From: Novosphingobium taihuense
GTDB lineage: Bacteria > Pseudomonadota > Alphaproteobacteria > Sphingomonadales > Sphingomonadaceae
DNA: 64,000 nucleotides
NCBI RefSeq assembly: GCF_007830315.1
Contig: NZ_VLKJ01000001.1
Coordinates: 434,001 to 498,000, forward strand
Reading direction: 5' to 3'
The notes beneath the pieces are model-generated. The model ran no database searches. It had not been told where the DNA came from and saw nothing but the letters and a program-made list of their open reading frames with translations. Shown piece by piece: positions 19,158 to 29,617 of the stretch. Numbering within the stretch: the stretch's first letter is position 1; every line of letters starts with the position of its first letter. The translations under genes were made by a program, and so were the position numbers.

Positions 19158-21482
19158 TCAGTCGTCAGACTTGAGGAACGCCGGCATGTGGTCCGGAGCC
19201 GGGCCGTCTTCACGGTCACGACGCGGACGATCGCCACCTTCGCGACGGGGACCACGGTCGCCGCCTTCGCGACCCCGATCGCCTCTGGGACCACGGTCGT
19301 TGCCACGCGGGCCACGACGGTCACCACGATCCGGACGATCACCACGCGGTTCGCGCGGCTCGCGCGGCGGACGGGTGTCTTCCAGCTCACCACCGGTCTC
19401 CTGATCGACGACGCGCATCGACAGGCGAACCTTGCCGCGCTGGTCGATCTCGAGGACCTTGACGTAGACGTCCTGGCCTTCCTTCACCACGTCGGTAGGC
19501 TTTTCCACGCGCTCGTTCTTCATTTCGGAGACGTGGACGAGACCGTCCTTGCCGCCCATGAAGTTCACGAAAGCGCCGAAGTCGACGATGTTGACGACCT
19601 TGCCCTTGTAGATCTTGCCGACCTCGGCTTCCTCGACAATGCCGAGGATCCACTGGCGAGCAGCTTCGATCTGGGTCAGGTCCGAAGACGAGATCTTGAT
19701 CAGGCCTTCGTCATCGATGTCGACCTTCGCGCCGGTGGTGGCGACGATCTCGCGGATCACCTTGCCGCCCGTGCCGATGACGTCACGGATCTTCGACTTG
19801 TCGATCTGCAGCGTCTCGATGCGCGGAGCGTGCGCCGAAAGCTCGGTGCGTGCCTCGCCCAGCGCCTTGGTCATTTCGCCGAGGATGTGCGCACGGCCTT
19901 CCGAAGCCTGACGCAGCGCGACTTCGAAGATCTCGCGCGTGATGCCCGCGACCTTGATGTCCATCTGCATCGTGGTGATGCCTTCGGAGGTGCCAGCCAC
20001 CTTGAAGTCCATGTCGCCGAGGTGGTCCTCGTCGCCCAGAATGTCCGAGAGAACGGCAAACTTGTCGCCTTCAAGGATGAGGCCCATGGCGATGCCCGAA
20101 ACCGGACGCTTCACCGGAACGCCCGCGTCCATCATCGAAAGGCAGCCGCCGCAGACGGTTGCCATCGAGGACGAACCGTTCGACTCGGTGATGTCCGAGA
20201 GGATGCGGATCGTGTAGGGGAATTCTTCCTTGGTCGGCAGCACCGGGTGCAGCGCGCGCCACGCCAGCTTGCCATGGCCCACTTCGCGACGGCCCGGAGC
20301 GCCGAAACGGCCAACTTCACCAACCGAGTACGGCGGGAAGTTGTAGTGGAGCATGAAGTTTTCGTAGCGCAGGCCCTCAAGGCCGTCGATCATCTGCTCG
20401 GCGTCCTTGGTGCCCAGCGTGGTCGTGCAGATCGCCTGCGTTTCACCGCGGGTGAACAGCGACGAACCATGCGTACGCGGCAGGAAGCCGACGATCGCTT
20501 CGATCGGACGGACCTGCGTGGTGGTGCGGCCGTCGATGCGCTGGCCGTCCTTGAGGATCGCGCCACGGACGATGTCGGCTTCCACCTTCTTCATCGTCTT
20601 CATCGCGACCATCTGGGTCTGCGGACCTTCCTCGGCAAACGCAGCCTTCGCCTTCGCGCGGGCTTCGTTCAGGGCGTTCGAGCGGGCAGACTTGTCGGTC
20701 AGCTTGTAGGCTGCAGCAACGTCCTTGCCGACGATATCCTTGAGCTTCTTCTTGATGTCGGCGGTGTTGTCCGACAGGTCGATTTCCCAAGGCTCCTTGG
20801 CGGCCTTCTCGGCCAGCTGGATGATCGCGCCGATGACCTTCTTGATCTCGTCATGAGCGAACAGCACGGCGCCGAGCATTTCGTCTTCGCTCAGTTCCTT
20901 GGCTTCCGATTCCACCATCATCACGGCGGTGTCGGTCGCGGCAACCACGAGGTCGAGGCGGCCGTCGGCCAGGGCCACGTCCTGCTTCGGATTGAGGACA
21001 TATTCGCCCTCGACGAAGCCCACGCGGGCAGCCGCGATCGGGCCCATGAACGGAACGCCCGAAATCGTCAGCGCGGCCGAAGCGGCGATCATCGCGACGA
21101 TATCGGGTTCAACTTCACCATCATAGCTCAGAACCTGGGCGATGACGTTGATTTCGTTGTAGAAACCTTCGGGGAACAGCGGGCGGACCGGACGGTCGAT
21201 CAGGCGGGAAACCAGCGTTTCCTTTTCCGTCGCGCCGCGTTCACGCTTGAAGAAGCCGCCCGGAATGCGGCCGGCCGCCGAATACTTTTCCTGATAGTGG
21301 ACAGTCAGCGGGAAGAAGTCCTGGCCTTCCTTGACCGACTTTGCCGCGGTGACCGCGCAAAGGACCACAGTTTCGCCATACGTGGCGAGGACCGCGCCGT
21401 CAGCCTGACGGGCAATGCGGCCGGTTTCGAGAGTGAGGGTCTTTCCGCCCCACTCCAGCGATACGGTTTTGACGTCGAACAT
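19158..21482 (-). CDS. pnp: Polynucleotide phosphorylase
   Basis: 774 residues. It has two RNase PH-like domains (first: [20 protein letters not shown]; second with [15 protein letters not shown] and catalytic-region [12 protein letters not shown]), then a KH domain ([21 protein letters not shown]) and an S1 domain ([29 protein letters not shown]). The C-terminus is an unusually Arg/Gly/Asp-rich disordered tail ([20 protein letters not shown]) likely to bind RNA or other degradosome proteins. It degrades RNA 3' to 5' phosphorolytically. It follows rpsO with its own leader of about 130 bases. Confidence 0.98.
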   Translation of the reverse strand: MFDVKTVSLEWGGKTLTLETGRIARQADGAVLATYGETVVLCAVTAAKSVKEGQDFFPLTVHYQEKYSAAGRIPGGFFKRERGATEKETLVSRLIDRPVRPLFPEGFYNEINVIAQVLSYDGEVEPDIVAMIAASAALTISGVPFMGPIAAARVGFVEGEYVLNPKQDVALADGRLDLVVAATDTAVMMVESEAKELSEDEMLGAVLFAHDEIKKVIGAIIQLAEKAAKEPWEIDLSDNTADIKKKLKDIVGKDVAAAYKLTDKSARSNALNEARAKAKAAFAEEGPQTQMVAMKTMKKVEADIVRGAILKDGQRIDGRTTTQVRPIEAIVGFLPRTHGSSLFTRGETQAICTTTLGTKDAEQMIDGLEGLRYENFMLHYNFPPYSVGEVGRFGAPGRREVGHGKLAWRALHPVLPTKEEFPYTIRILSDITESNGSSSMATVCGGCLSMMDAGVPVKRPVSGIAMGLILEGDKFAVLSDILGDEDHLGDMDFKVAGTSEGITTMQMDIKVAGITREIFEVALRQASEGRAHILGEMTKALGEARTELSAHAPRIETLQIDKSKIRDVIGTGGKVIREIVATTGAKVDIDDEGLIKISSSDLTQIEAARQWILGIVEEAEVGKIYKGKVVNIVDFGAFVNFMGGKDGLVHVSEMKNERVEKPTDVVKEGQDVYVKVLEIDQRGKVRLSMRVVDQETGGELEDTRPPREPREPRGDRPDRGDRRGPRGNDRGPRGDRGREGGDRGPRREGGDRPRRDREDGPAPDHMPAFLKSDD

Positions 21483-21613
21483 TTTACATCCTTCAGCCCG
21501 CGCGCCCTATTGCGAGCGGGGTTTGCTGCCGGGGAGTACCGTCCCGGTCCGGTGTGGGGCCGATTGTCGTGCCCCGAAGGCGCTCTGCCGAATTGCCGAG
21601 AGCCTAAACGCAA

Positions 21614-21636
21614 AAGCGGCCCACTTGGGGCCGCTT
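21614..21636 (-). terminator. Terminator of rpsO
   Basis: AAGCGGCCC-ACTT-GGGGCCGCTT hairpin, followed by TTTTG on the minus strand, 8 bases past the rpsO stop. It separates rpsO from pnp. Confidence 0.8.
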
Positions 21637-21643
21637 CGCTTGG

Positions 21644-21913
21644 TTACTTGCGAAGACCGAGCTTCTGGATCAGGTCGTTGTAACGACCCACATCCTTCTT
21701 CTTCAGGTAGTCAAGAAGCGAACGACGCTTGTTGACCATCATCAGCAGGCCGCGACGCGAGTGGTTGTCCTTGTGGTTGGACTTGAAGTGCTCGGTCAGC
21801 GTCTGGATGCGGCTGGTCAGGATCGCAACCTGGACTTCCGGCGAACCGGTGTCGCCTTCGGCGCGAGCGTGTGCTGCAATGACTTCCTGCTTCTTTTCTG
21901 CGGTAATCGACAT
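21644..21913 (-). CDS. rpsO: Ribosomal protein uS15
   Basis: 89 residues, the standard length. It contains the signature [29 protein letters not shown] and starts [12 protein letters not shown]. It binds 16S rRNA in the central domain and nucleates the 30S platform. It lies 5 bases after truB in the same operon. Confidence 0.99.
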   Translation of the reverse strand: MSITAEKKQEVIAAHARAEGDTGSPEVQVAILTSRIQTLTEHFKSNHKDNHSRRGLLMMVNKRRSLLDYLKKKDVGRYNDLIQKLGLRK

Positions 21914-21918
21914 ATCAG

Positions 21919-22830
21919 TTACTCCGCGACATCCTTCAGATTGAACCCCCTCGAGACCTTCAGGCTTCCGCCCGAAAGCTCCACCAGCGCGACCGGAACA
22001 GATCCGGTCTTCGCCCAGTAAAGCCCGTCCTCGAAGGGCAATCCCGTCAGAACGCGGCCCTGTCGGACCGCCCTTGCCTGCTCGGGATCGAGGGAGAGAG
22101 CCGGGATGTCGACCAGCCCTGCCTCCAGTGGCAAGAGTATGTGTTCAAGGGGCGCGCCTTTACCCACATCGTTCAATTTGTCCAGCGAAATCGCCTGGGA
22201 GATATCGAACGGCCCGGCCTTCAGGCGGCGCAGCATGGTCACGTGCCCCACAGTGCCGAGCGCACGCGCGATGTCGCGGGCAAGGCTGCGGATGTACGTA
22301 CCTTTCGAAACATGGGCAGTCAGGGTCAGTTCTTCAACCCGCGTAACCTCGGACACAGTCTCGGCAACCAACGAGCAGATCACCACATCGCGCGATTTCA
22401 GCTCGAACGTCTCGCCCTTGCGCGCGAGGTCATAGGCGCGTTCACCATCGACCATCAGCGCCGAATAGGCGGGAGGAACCTGCGAAATCGGGCCAGTAAA
22501 GCGCGGCAGCACTGCCTCGATCTCTTGCCAGGAGGGCCGAAGGTCGCTTGTCGCCACAACCTTGCCTTCAAGGTCGAGCGTGTCCGTCTCCTCGCCGAAG
22601 CGCACCGTGAAGGCATAGACCTTGCTCGCGTCCAGCATGCGCCCGCACAGCTTGGTCGCCTCACCCACCGCGATGGGCAGCACTCCCGTTGCCAGCGGAT
22701 CAAGCGTACCGCCGTGCCCCACCTTGCACTTGCCGAAACCTGCCTGACGCAGGTTACGCTTCACCGCCGCGACGCCTTGCGTCGACCCGAGCTCCAGCGG
22801 CTTGTCGAGAATGATCCAGCCATCAACCAT
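21919..22830 (-). CDS. truB: tRNA pseudouridine-55 synthase TruB
   Basis: 303 residues. The catalytic Asp is in [23 protein letters not shown], preceded by [15 protein letters not shown], with the later [23 protein letters not shown] and C-terminal PUA-like region. It isomerises U55 in the T-loop of tRNAs. It starts 2 bases after the stop of the upstream S2P gene. Confidence 0.97.
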   Translation of the reverse strand: MVDGWIILDKPLELGSTQGVAAVKRNLRQAGFGKCKVGHGGTLDPLATGVLPIAVGEATKLCGRMLDASKVYAFTVRFGEETDTLDLEGKVVATSDLRPSWQEIEAVLPRFTGPISQVPPAYSALMVDGERAYDLARKGETFELKSRDVVICSLVAETVSEVTRVEELTLTAHVSKGTYIRSLARDIARALGTVGHVTMLRRLKAGPFDISQAISLDKLNDVGKGAPLEHILLPLEAGLVDIPALSLDPEQARAVRQGRVLTGLPFEDGLYWAKTGSVPVALVELSGGSLKVSRGFNLKDVAE

Positions 22831-22832
22831 GG

Positions 22833-23333
22833 TCAGAGCGGCTCAGGACCGGCGACGAACGCGGCAAGACCGGCAAGGTGCTGGCCGATCCATTCGACCG
22901 GCGGGCCGATCAGCCTTTGCATCAGATGCAGCTCCGGCCAGAAGTACGGCAGGATGACAAGGAAGGCGAAGACGACCAGCAGGCCAAGCCCGATGGCGGC
23001 AACGAACGCGAGCACGCAATTGGTCAGCGGCCCTGCCGCTGCGACCAGCACCATCCCCCAGCGCGGGTTGCGCAGGCGGCGAAAGTCCACCGGCACCGGC
23101 TTGGCCCAGCCAAACACCGGCGCGCCCGAAAGCTTGAGCAGTCCCGGCAGGATGATCGTGCCGAACGGATCGACATGGCGCAGCGGATTAAGGCTCAGCC
23201 GCTTCTGCTCAGCCGCAGTCGGGTCGCCCAGCGCCCGCGCCACCCACCCGTGCGCCACCTCGTGAAAGACAATCGCCAGGATCATCGGAATTGCGATCGT
23301 GGCAATCTGCCAGACCAGACCTTCGGGGTTCAT
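22833..23333 (-). CDS. Site-2 protease (M50) family protein, internally shortened
   Basis: 166 residues. It has the zinc motif HEVAHG (about residue 24) and the NPLRHVDPFGTIILPG segment typical of cytoplasmic-membrane S2P enzymes, plus GWAKPVPVDFRRLRNPRWGM and GPLTN. Relatives are about 210-225 residues and carry a later FNLxPxPPxDG motif that provides the third zinc ligand. Here that stretch is absent, yet the usual C-terminal end (RLIGPPVEWIGQHLAGLAAF) is present in frame, pointing to an in-frame internal deletion of roughly 55 residues. It is probably inactive as a protease. It overlaps the GNAT gene by ATGA. Confidence 0.75.
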   Translation of the reverse strand: MNPEGLVWQIATIAIPMILAIVFHEVAHGWVARALGDPTAAEQKRLSLNPLRHVDPFGTIILPGLLKLSGAPVFGWAKPVPVDFRRLRNPRWGMVLVAAAGPLTNCVLAFVAAIGLGLLVVFAFLVILPYFWPELHLMQRLIGPPVEWIGQHLAGLAAFVAGPEPL

Positions 23334-23881
23334 TTCGTCTTGCTCACCCAGTCATCGCGGAGGATCGAAAACAGCACGGTATCGCGCACCCTTCCCGTCC
23401 ACGTGCGGCGCTCGTGCCGCATCACGCCCTCCTGCACTCCGCCAACCTTCCTGACCGCAGCCTGACTGCGCAGGTTGATTGCGTCCACCTTGAACGCCAC
23501 CCGCTCCAGCCCGCAGGCAAAGGCATGGTCGATCATCAGGCGCTTCAATCGTCCGTTGAGCCCGGTGCCGCGCACGGATGGCACGATGTAGCTGTTGCCG
23601 ATCTCGACCGACCAACCCGGCGCGCCATGTTCGATCCACGCCGTCATGCCGACCAGTCGCTCGCCGTCGAAGATCGCATAGGGCCGCCGCTGCGGCGCAG
23701 AGTTCAGCAGGCTGTCGAACTGCGGATCGAACGCCTCGCCCCGATAGCTGAACGGATAGATGTCCCAGATCTCGTCGTCCTGCGTACAGGCATGGCGAAG
23801 TCTCTCGCGATGCTCCTCGCGCAGGATCTCTAGCCGCAACTCGCCATCGGCCAGCGGCACGTATAGCCCGTCCCCGCTCAT
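23330..23881 (-). CDS. GNAT-family N-acetyltransferase
   Basis: 183 residues from ATG 23881, which overlaps the tdk stop (ATGA); an upstream in-frame Met lies inside tdk. The acetyl-CoA site is recognisable in EIGNSYIVPSVRGTGLNGRLKRLMIDHAF, followed by FKVDAINLRSQAAVRKVGGVQEG. It resembles RimJ/RimL-type acetyltransferases. The substrate (protein N-terminus or small amine) is unknown. Confidence 0.85.
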   Translation of the reverse strand: MSGDGLYVPLADGELRLEILREEHRERLRHACTQDDEIWDIYPFSYRGEAFDPQFDSLLNSAPQRRPYAIFDGERLVGMTAWIEHGAPGWSVEIGNSYIVPSVRGTGLNGRLKRLMIDHAFACGLERVAFKVDAINLRSQAAVRKVGGVQEGVMRHERRTWTGRVRDTVLFSILRDDWVSKTK

Positions 23882-24456
23882 CCCCGCATCGCCTCCGAAA
23901 AGTGCTTGCGGCACAGCGCGACATAGCGGTCGTTCCCGCCGATCTCGGTCTGCACACCCGCCCGCACGGCAGCCCCGCTTTCATCCACACGCAGGTTCAT
24001 CGTCGCCTTGCGCCCGCAGTGGCATACGGCCTTCAGCTCCACCAGCGAGTCCGCAATGCCGAGCAGGGCGGCCGCCCCCTCGAACAACTCGCCCTGAAAA
24101 TCCGTGCGCAGTCCATAGCACAGCACCGGAATCCCCGCCTCGTCGGCAATCCGCGCCAGTTGCCACACCTGATCGCGTGTCAGGAACTGCGCTTCGTCCA
24201 GCAGCACGCACGACAGCGGCTGTACAACATGGGCAGCTTTCACCGCCGCCCACAGGTCCGTAACAGGGTCAAAACGATGGGCTTCGGCATGAAGACCGAT
24301 GCGGCTCTCGATATCGCGAGCGCCGCCACGGTCATCGATCGCAGCGGTCCATAGCATGGTCGCCATCCCCCGCTCGCGGTAGTTGAAGTCCGCCTGCAGG
24401 AGATTGGTCGATTTGCCGGCGTTCATGCTGGCATAGTAGAAGTAGAGCTTGGCCAT
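23878..24456 (-). CDS. tdk: Thymidine kinase
   Basis: 192 residues from MAKLYFYYASMNAGKST. It is a type II thymidine kinase: P-loop ASMNAGKSTNLLQ, Walker B CVLLDEAQFL, the lasso region with zinc-binding CHCGRK and a later C, and the substrate loop YGLRTDFQGELF. It phosphorylates thymidine in pyrimidine salvage. The frame is open upstream, but the conserved start is at 24456. It is divergent from yceI. Confidence 0.95.
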   Translation of the reverse strand: MAKLYFYYASMNAGKSTNLLQADFNYRERGMATMLWTAAIDDRGGARDIESRIGLHAEAHRFDPVTDLWAAVKAAHVVQPLSCVLLDEAQFLTRDQVWQLARIADEAGIPVLCYGLRTDFQGELFEGAAALLGIADSLVELKAVCHCGRKATMNLRVDESGAAVRAGVQTEIGGNDRYVALCRKHFSEAMRG

Positions 24457-24538
24457 GGCGCACAAGCCATACGCAGGACTTTCGGGAACGCCAGAGGACT
24501 TCGGCCTTTGTTTCCGGAAAATCGACAAGGAACGTCCC

Positions 24539-25135
24539 ATGCGCTGCCATCTTTTCAAAGTGCCCGCGCTGCTCCTCGCAACTGTCGCAAGTCTGGCGCC
24601 TGCCCTCGCCAACCCTGCACCCTCAGGCCAGCTGCGCTACCGCCTCGACGGCCCACGCAGCGAAGTCCACGCCAAGGTCGGCTTCTTCGGCATAGCCAGC
24701 AAGACCGCACGCTTTCCGGCGGTCACCGGCGGCATAGACCTCGACCCAAATCACCTCGATGCGATCCGCCTCGACGTCATGCTTGATGCCACCGCGCTGG
24801 AAGCCGGTGATCAGGTCACCTTGAAGCGCCTGAAAGGCCCCGATTTCTTCGACGTTGCCAATTATCCTTCGGTGCGCTTCATCGGAAAGCGCATGACCAT
24901 GACCGGGCCGGTCACCGCCACGATCAGTGGTGACCTCACCGCCCGCGGCGTCACCCGCCCCACAGTCCTGACGGTCAGCTTCGCCGATCCCCCCTCACGC
25001 GCAACGGGGCGCGAGCCGATCCGACTCTCGGCAAGGGCGAAGATTGATCGCACCGATTTCGGGATGAACGCCTATCGGCTGATCGTATCGAAATCCGTCA
25101 CCATCACGATCAACGCGCAGATGGTCCCGGCCTGA
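24539..25135 (+). CDS. YceI-family periplasmic lipid-binding protein
   Basis: 198 residues. A signal peptide (MRCHLFKVPALLLATVASLA, cleavage after PALA) and an AAGGA ribosome binding site fix the start. The YceI lipocalin-like fold is seen in YRLDGPRSEVHAKVGFFGIASKTARFPAVTGGIDLDP and in LTARGVTRPTVLTVSF. Members bind isoprenoid chains in the periplasm. It is convergent with rbfA, with 3 bases between stops, and interrupts the rbfA-truB neighbourhood. Confidence 0.85.
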   Translation: MRCHLFKVPALLLATVASLAPALANPAPSGQLRYRLDGPRSEVHAKVGFFGIASKTARFPAVTGGIDLDPNHLDAIRLDVMLDATALEAGDQVTLKRLKGPDFFDVANYPSVRFIGKRMTMTGPVTATISGDLTARGVTRPTVLTVSFADPPSRATGREPIRLSARAKIDRTDFGMNAYRLIVSKSVTITINAQMVPA

Positions 25136-25138
25136 ACC

Positions 25139-25534
25139 TCAATCCTGAGGGTCGAGATCGCGCCGGACTTTCGGATCGCTCAACAGGGTCTCGATCCTGC
25201 TGGCCACGTCAAAGCTCTCGTCGGGCAGGAACTTCAGTTTCGCGGCATATTTCAGCCGCAACCGCTGCGCCACTTCGCGCTGGAAGTAGGCAGTGTTCGA
25301 GCGTAGCGCCTTCAGCACCAGCTCCTCATCCTCGCCCAGCAGCGCCTTCACGAACACGCTGGCATGGCGAAGGTCGGGCGACATGCGCACTTCGGTCACC
25401 GAAACGGTATGCGCGCTCAGCACGTCGTCGTGCACTTCCTGCCGCGTCAGCAACTCCGACAGGATATGGCGCACCTGCTCACCCACCTTGAGCAAGCGGA
25501 CGGAACGGTTCTCGGGAGTGGTCTGCTTGGCCAA
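25139..25534 (-). CDS. rbfA: Ribosome-binding factor A
   Basis: 131 residues from a TTG start. The RbfA KH-like fold is seen in [43 protein letters not shown] and [24 protein letters not shown]. It acts in late 30S maturation at the 16S 5' end. It is the last gene of the rimP-nusA-infB series on this strand. Confidence 0.96.
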   Translation of the reverse strand: MAKQTTPENRSVRLLKVGEQVRHILSELLTRQEVHDDVLSAHTVSVTEVRMSPDLRHASVFVKALLGEDEELVLKALRSNTAYFQREVAQRLRLKYAAKLKFLPDESFDVASRIETLLSDPKVRRDLDPQD

Positions 25535-25536
25535 GT

Positions 25537-26073
25537 CTAACTCATCTTTGCAAGGATACGGGCAATCGAACGGACGTTGCGCGCGGTGCCCCTGCAGCCG
25601 AGACGGCGCTCGATAAACGCACCGGTCAGCTTGCTTTCGGCCACACCGTTCGCGAAATCGATATAGATGCTGCGGTTGCCGATTGCGAGTTTTTCCATGC
25701 CCCGCATGGCCTGATCGGCCGCCAGCTTGTCGAAAGCGGCCCGGTCAGGCTCACGCTCGAGGAACAGGGTATGGACGAGGTTGTCCTTGCCGATGCCGGT
25801 AAAGGGATTGCCCTCCACCGCCTCGGCGATGGCAGACCGGTCACGCACCGCAACGAAGCTCCTGATGTCGAAGCGGTCGAGCATGACGTGGGAGAACAGG
25901 TCTTCCAGCCCATCGAGCGGCCGGTCGTCATAGTCGAACAGCAAGTTGCCGCTCGCCACCACCGTCTCCAGCCCGGTCAGCCCTTCCCGCTCGAACGCCC
26001 AGCGCAAATCCGCCATCGTCACGCGATTGCCGCCGACATTGATCGATCCGAACAGGGCGACATAGCGGGTCAT
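25537..26073 (-). CDS. DUF1697 family protein
   Basis: 178 residues. The DUF1697 opening [24 protein letters not shown] and the ASGNLLF motif are diagnostic. The function of the family is unknown. It is embedded between infB and rbfA, overlapping the preceding small gene by ATGA and ending 2 bases before the rbfA start, so it is co-transcribed with translation-factor genes. Confidence 0.88.
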   Translation of the reverse strand: MTRYVALFGSINVGGNRVTMADLRWAFEREGLTGLETVVASGNLLFDYDDRPLDGLEDLFSHVMLDRFDIRSFVAVRDRSAIAEAVEGNPFTGIGKDNLVHTLFLEREPDRAAFDKLAADQAMRGMEKLAIGNRSIYIDFANGVAESKLTGAFIERRLGCRGTARNVRSIARILAKMS

Positions 26074-26264
26074 GAATACCTCCAGACGACGACCAACCCG
26101 GCCAGAGCAATTGATGCAACCGCACTCATGCAGCCACAGCCCATTCGCTCGGCAAGCTCACCAAGGAAGGTCTCGATCAACCTGGCGCGAAACCGTCGGG
26201 GGCGTTTGCCAAGCTCTTGCAGCTCGGCACCCGGCTTTCGCCGACGTCCCCGACTTTTTCCCAT
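26070..26264 (-). CDS. Small basic protein with C-terminal membrane segment (hypothetical)
   Basis: 64 residues: a very basic head (MGKSRGRRRKPGAELQELGK) and a C-terminal hydrophobic segment (MSAVASIALAGLVVVW). It starts 4 bases after the infB stop and overlaps the DUF1697 start (ATGA), an arrangement that favours a real translated gene. I recognise no family. Confidence 0.5.
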   Translation of the reverse strand: MGKSRGRRRKPGAELQELGKRPRRFRARLIETFLGELAERMGCGCMSAVASIALAGLVVVWRYS

Positions 26265-26267
26265 GCC

Positions 26268-28874
26268 TTAAAGCGTCCGGTCGCGCATCTCGACTTCGAA
26301 GACTTCCAGCTGGTCGCCCGGCTTGATGTCGTTCGTGTCCTGCAGCAGCACACCGCATTCCAGACCGCCGCGGACTTCGGCCACGTCGTCCTTGAAACGG
26401 CGCAGCGAAGCGATGGTCGTGCGGCTGACGATGACGTCGTTGCGCGTAAGGCGTGCATGCAGACCCTTGCGGATGACGCCTTCGACCACGAGCAGACCCG
26501 CAGCCTTGTCCTTCTTGCCCGCCGGGAAGACTTCCTTGACCTCGGCACGGCCGACAACCGTTTCGATCGCCTCCGGACCCAGCTCGCCCGCCATTTCCGA
26601 ACGGATGTCGTCGGTCAGCTGATAGATCACGTCGAAGTACTTCATCCGTACCTTGTTGCGCTCGATCAGCTCGCGCGCCTTGGCGTTCGGACGGACGTTG
26701 AAGCCGACGATCGGCGCGCCGCTGGCCTGGGCCAGGTTGACGTCGCTCTCGGTGATCGCACCAACGCCTGACTGCAGGATGCGCACCTTGATCTCGTCGG
26801 TCGAGATCTTGTTGAGCGCATTGACGATCGCCTCGACCGAACCTTGCACGTCGGCACGCACCACCAGCGGATACTCGATGACGGTGTTCTTCGCGGCGAG
26901 CGCGGAGAACATGTTTTCGAGGCTGGCCGGAGCCTGCGCCGTGCGCTTGGCCGTCGCGCGTTCATGACGGTACGCCGCCACTTCACGGGCACGGGCTTCG
27001 CTCTCCACCACGGTCAGCGTGTCACCAGCCATCGGCACACCGCCAAGGCCGAGGACCTCGACCGGCAGCGAAGGCCCGGCTTCCTTGACCTGACGGCCCT
27101 TGTCATCAAGCATCGCGCGAACGCGGCCCGACTGGGTGCCGACGACGAGAATGTCACCAACCTTGAGCGTGCCGCGATTGACGAGGACGGTGGCCAGCGG
27201 CCCCTTGCCCTTGTCGAGCTTGGCTTCGATCACGGTGGCTTCTGCCGCGCGATCCGGGTTGGCGCGCAGTTCGAGCAGTTCGGCCTGAAGCAGGATCTTC
27301 TCGATCAGTTCGTCAAGTCCGGCACCGGTCTTGGCCGAAAGCTCGACGTCCTGAACGTCACCCGACATCGCTTCCACGAGAATCTCGTGCTCGAGCAGGC
27401 GCTCGCGGATCTTCTGCGGATTGAACTCGGGCTTGTCGGACTTGGTGATCGCCACGATCATCGGCACGCCAGCGGCCTTGGTGTGGTTGATCGCCTCGAT
27501 CGTCTGCGGCATCAGCCCGTCGTCACCGGCAACCACCAGAATGACGATGTCGGTGACGTTGGCACCGCGCATGCGCATTTCGGTGAAGGCTTCGTGACCC
27601 GGCGTATCGAGGAAGGTGATGTGGTCACCGCCCTTGGTCTTGATCTGGTAGGCGCCGATGTGCTGCGTGATGCCACCAGCTTCGCCGCGCACCACGTCGG
27701 TCCCGCGCAGCGCATCGAGCAGCGAGGTCTTGCCGTGGTCGACGTGGCCCATGATCGCCACGACAGGCGGACGAACCTTCAGCGACTCTTCCGAATCGAC
27801 GTCTGCCGAGCTGTCGATGTCGGCATCGCTGTCGCTCACGCGCTGGATGTTGTGGCCGAACTCGGTCACCAGCAGTTCGGCGGTGTCCTGGTCGATGGTC
27901 TGGTTGATGGTGACCATCATGCCCATCTTGAACAGCGCCTTCACCAGGTCCGCAGCCTTCTCGGCCATGCGGTTGGCAAGATCCTGCACGGTGATCGCGT
28001 CAGGCACGACCACATCGCGCACCTGCTTCTCACGCGGCTGCGACTGGCCGGCGAAGTGGGCACGCTTTTCCTTTTCGCGCGCCCGCTTGAGAGCGGCGAG
28101 CGAACGGGCGCGTGCGCCTTCGTCCTCGTTTAGCGCGCGCGTGACGGTCAGCTTGCCGCCACGGCGGTCTTCGGTCTTGCGGTCGCGCGGATTGGTCGCG
28201 GGCTTCTTGGCGGCGGGTTCCGGACGCTTGACCGGAGCAGCAGAGGCAACCGGCGTAAACCGGCGCGGCGCAGGCACCACCGGCGCAGCTTCGGCAGCCA
28301 TGGGCGCTTCGGCGGCAGGCGCTGCTTCGGGCTTGGCGGCAGCCTCAGGCTCAGCCGCGGCAGGCGCGGTGGCAACGGGTGCAGCTTCAGGCGCTGGCGC
28401 AGCTTCCGGCTCGGGAGCCGGTTGCGGTGCAGGAGCAGGAGCAGGAGCAGCTTCAGCCTTGGCCTTTTCCTCGGCACGGCGACGCTCTTCCTCGATCGCC
28501 TTCAGGCGCTCTTCCTGCTCGCGGCGATTGGCAGCCTCGAGCGCGGCGAGGCGGGCTTCCTCGGCTTCGCGCAACAGACGGGTCTGCATTTCCTGACGCG
28601 TCTCGCGGCTGGCCGAAGGGGGCGGCGGCGGGGGCGGCGGAGGCGGGGGTGGCGCAACCGGGGTCGGTGCAGCAGGCGCGGCGACAGGCGCTGCGGTTGG
28701 CGCAGCCTCGCCGGGGCGGCCCATCAGCTTGCGCCGCTTCACTTCGACCACCACCTTGTTGGTGCGACCGTGGCTGAAGGTCTGCTTGACCTCTCCGGCC
28801 TCGACCGAGGTCTTCAGACCCAGTGGCCTGCGGCCCAGCGTCGGCTTCTTGTCGCTATCGCTCATCGAACTCAT
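26268..28874 (-). CDS. infB: Translation initiation factor IF-2
   Basis: 868 residues. A long low-complexity N-terminus (Ala/Pro/Glu-rich, with a run of about 12 prolines near residue 80) is followed by the IF2 N-domain, the G domain with [27 protein letters not shown] and TKSD, domain II, and the fMet-tRNA-binding C-terminal domains. It starts inside the upstream ylxR-type gene stop (ATGA). Confidence 0.98.
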   Translation of the reverse strand: MSSMSDSDKKPTLGRRPLGLKTSVEAGEVKQTFSHGRTNKVVVEVKRRKLMGRPGEAAPTAAPVAAPAAPTPVAPPPPPPPPPPPPSASRETRQEMQTRLLREAEEARLAALEAANRREQEERLKAIEEERRRAEEKAKAEAAPAPAPAPQPAPEPEAAPAPEAAPVATAPAAAEPEAAAKPEAAPAAEAPMAAEAAPVVPAPRRFTPVASAAPVKRPEPAAKKPATNPRDRKTEDRRGGKLTVTRALNEDEGARARSLAALKRAREKEKRAHFAGQSQPREKQVRDVVVPDAITVQDLANRMAEKAADLVKALFKMGMMVTINQTIDQDTAELLVTEFGHNIQRVSDSDADIDSSADVDSEESLKVRPPVVAIMGHVDHGKTSLLDALRGTDVVRGEAGGITQHIGAYQIKTKGGDHITFLDTPGHEAFTEMRMRGANVTDIVILVVAGDDGLMPQTIEAINHTKAAGVPMIVAITKSDKPEFNPQKIRERLLEHEILVEAMSGDVQDVELSAKTGAGLDELIEKILLQAELLELRANPDRAAEATVIEAKLDKGKGPLATVLVNRGTLKVGDILVVGTQSGRVRAMLDDKGRQVKEAGPSLPVEVLGLGGVPMAGDTLTVVESEARAREVAAYRHERATAKRTAQAPASLENMFSALAAKNTVIEYPLVVRADVQGSVEAIVNALNKISTDEIKVRILQSGVGAITESDVNLAQASGAPIVGFNVRPNAKARELIERNKVRMKYFDVIYQLTDDIRSEMAGELGPEAIETVVGRAEVKEVFPAGKKDKAAGLLVVEGVIRKGLHARLTRNDVIVSRTTIASLRRFKDDVAEVRGGLECGVLLQDTNDIKPGDQLEVFEVEMRDRTL

Positions 28875-29617
28875 TCGCCCTTCGTATCAATATCGTCGTC
28901 CGCAACCGCGCCCGGGTGGGGCTTGGCGGCGTCAATTTCGGTTTCGGTCTCGTGGCCGAGAAAGTGCATCAGGCGCTGCAGCGGCGCTGCGACTCGTGCG
29001 GTCGCGGCGGCATCGGTCAGCGCGAGGTGAACGACGTTGTCGCGGCCCAATGCCACAGACAGCGCCGCCCGGTCCAGCGGCAAGATCATGCCCTTCTTGC
29101 CCGATCCTTCGGCACCCTCGCCCACGCGCCAGGCCTGGGCCAGCTTGTTGGGGCCATCGGTGCCTGCATCATTGGCGTGGCCAAGGAAGGTCACCGCCCC
29201 TGCCCTGCACCCTTGCGCGATCTTCTCCGTACCCAGCAGCACGTTGCCTGCGCGCAGTTCGATACCGAGACGATCGGTCACCAGACGGCGCAAGGCCTGC
29301 TCGACACGGTCGGGAAGGTCAGCAGGGATGCTCAGCTGCGCACCCTTGAAGGCACGCGCCAAGGCTCCCTTAAGCTTGCCATTGGCAATCGCTTTTTCAA
29401 GGGTCTCGCGATTGACGCCGATCCACGCGCCGCGTCCGGGCGCACGCGCCATGACGTCCGGCAGCACGTCGCCGTCGGGCGAGATCGCGAGGCGCGTCAG
29501 ATCGCCCCGCGCATCATGACGCCCGGTCAGCACGCATTTGCGCTCCGGCGGGGTCTTACCCGCCGGCGCCTTGCCAACGATGTCGGAGCTTAGCGGCTCA
29601 TTGTGAGGAATCCGCAT
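28871..29617 (-). CDS. YlxR/DUF448 RNA-binding protein with L7Ae-like domain
   Basis: 248 residues. The YlxR motif PERKCVLTGRHDARGDLTRLAIS and GRGAWIGVNRETLEKAI form the N-terminal domain (about residues 20-100), followed by an L7Ae-like segment (NVLLGTEKIAQGCRAGAVTFLGHANDAG). This two-domain form is typical of alphaproteobacteria. It probably acts on RNase P or other RNA. GGAGG lies within the end of nusA, which it overlaps by 20 bases. Confidence 0.85.
   Translation of the reverse strand: MRIPHNEPLSSDIVGKAPAGKTPPERKCVLTGRHDARGDLTRLAISPDGDVLPDVMARAPGRGAWIGVNRETLEKAIANGKLKGALARAFKGAQLSIPADLPDRVEQALRRLVTDRLGIELRAGNVLLGTEKIAQGCRAGAVTFLGHANDAGTDGPNKLAQAWRVGEGAEGSGKKGMILPLDRAALSVALGRDNVVHLALTDAAATARVAAPLQRLMHFLGHETETEIDAAKPHPGAVADDDIDTKGE

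Noticed and set aside
18939-21683. 914-residue open frame antisense to pnp
   Set aside because: Shadow of pnp caused by third-position GC bias; Arg/His/Asp-rich with no family resemblance.
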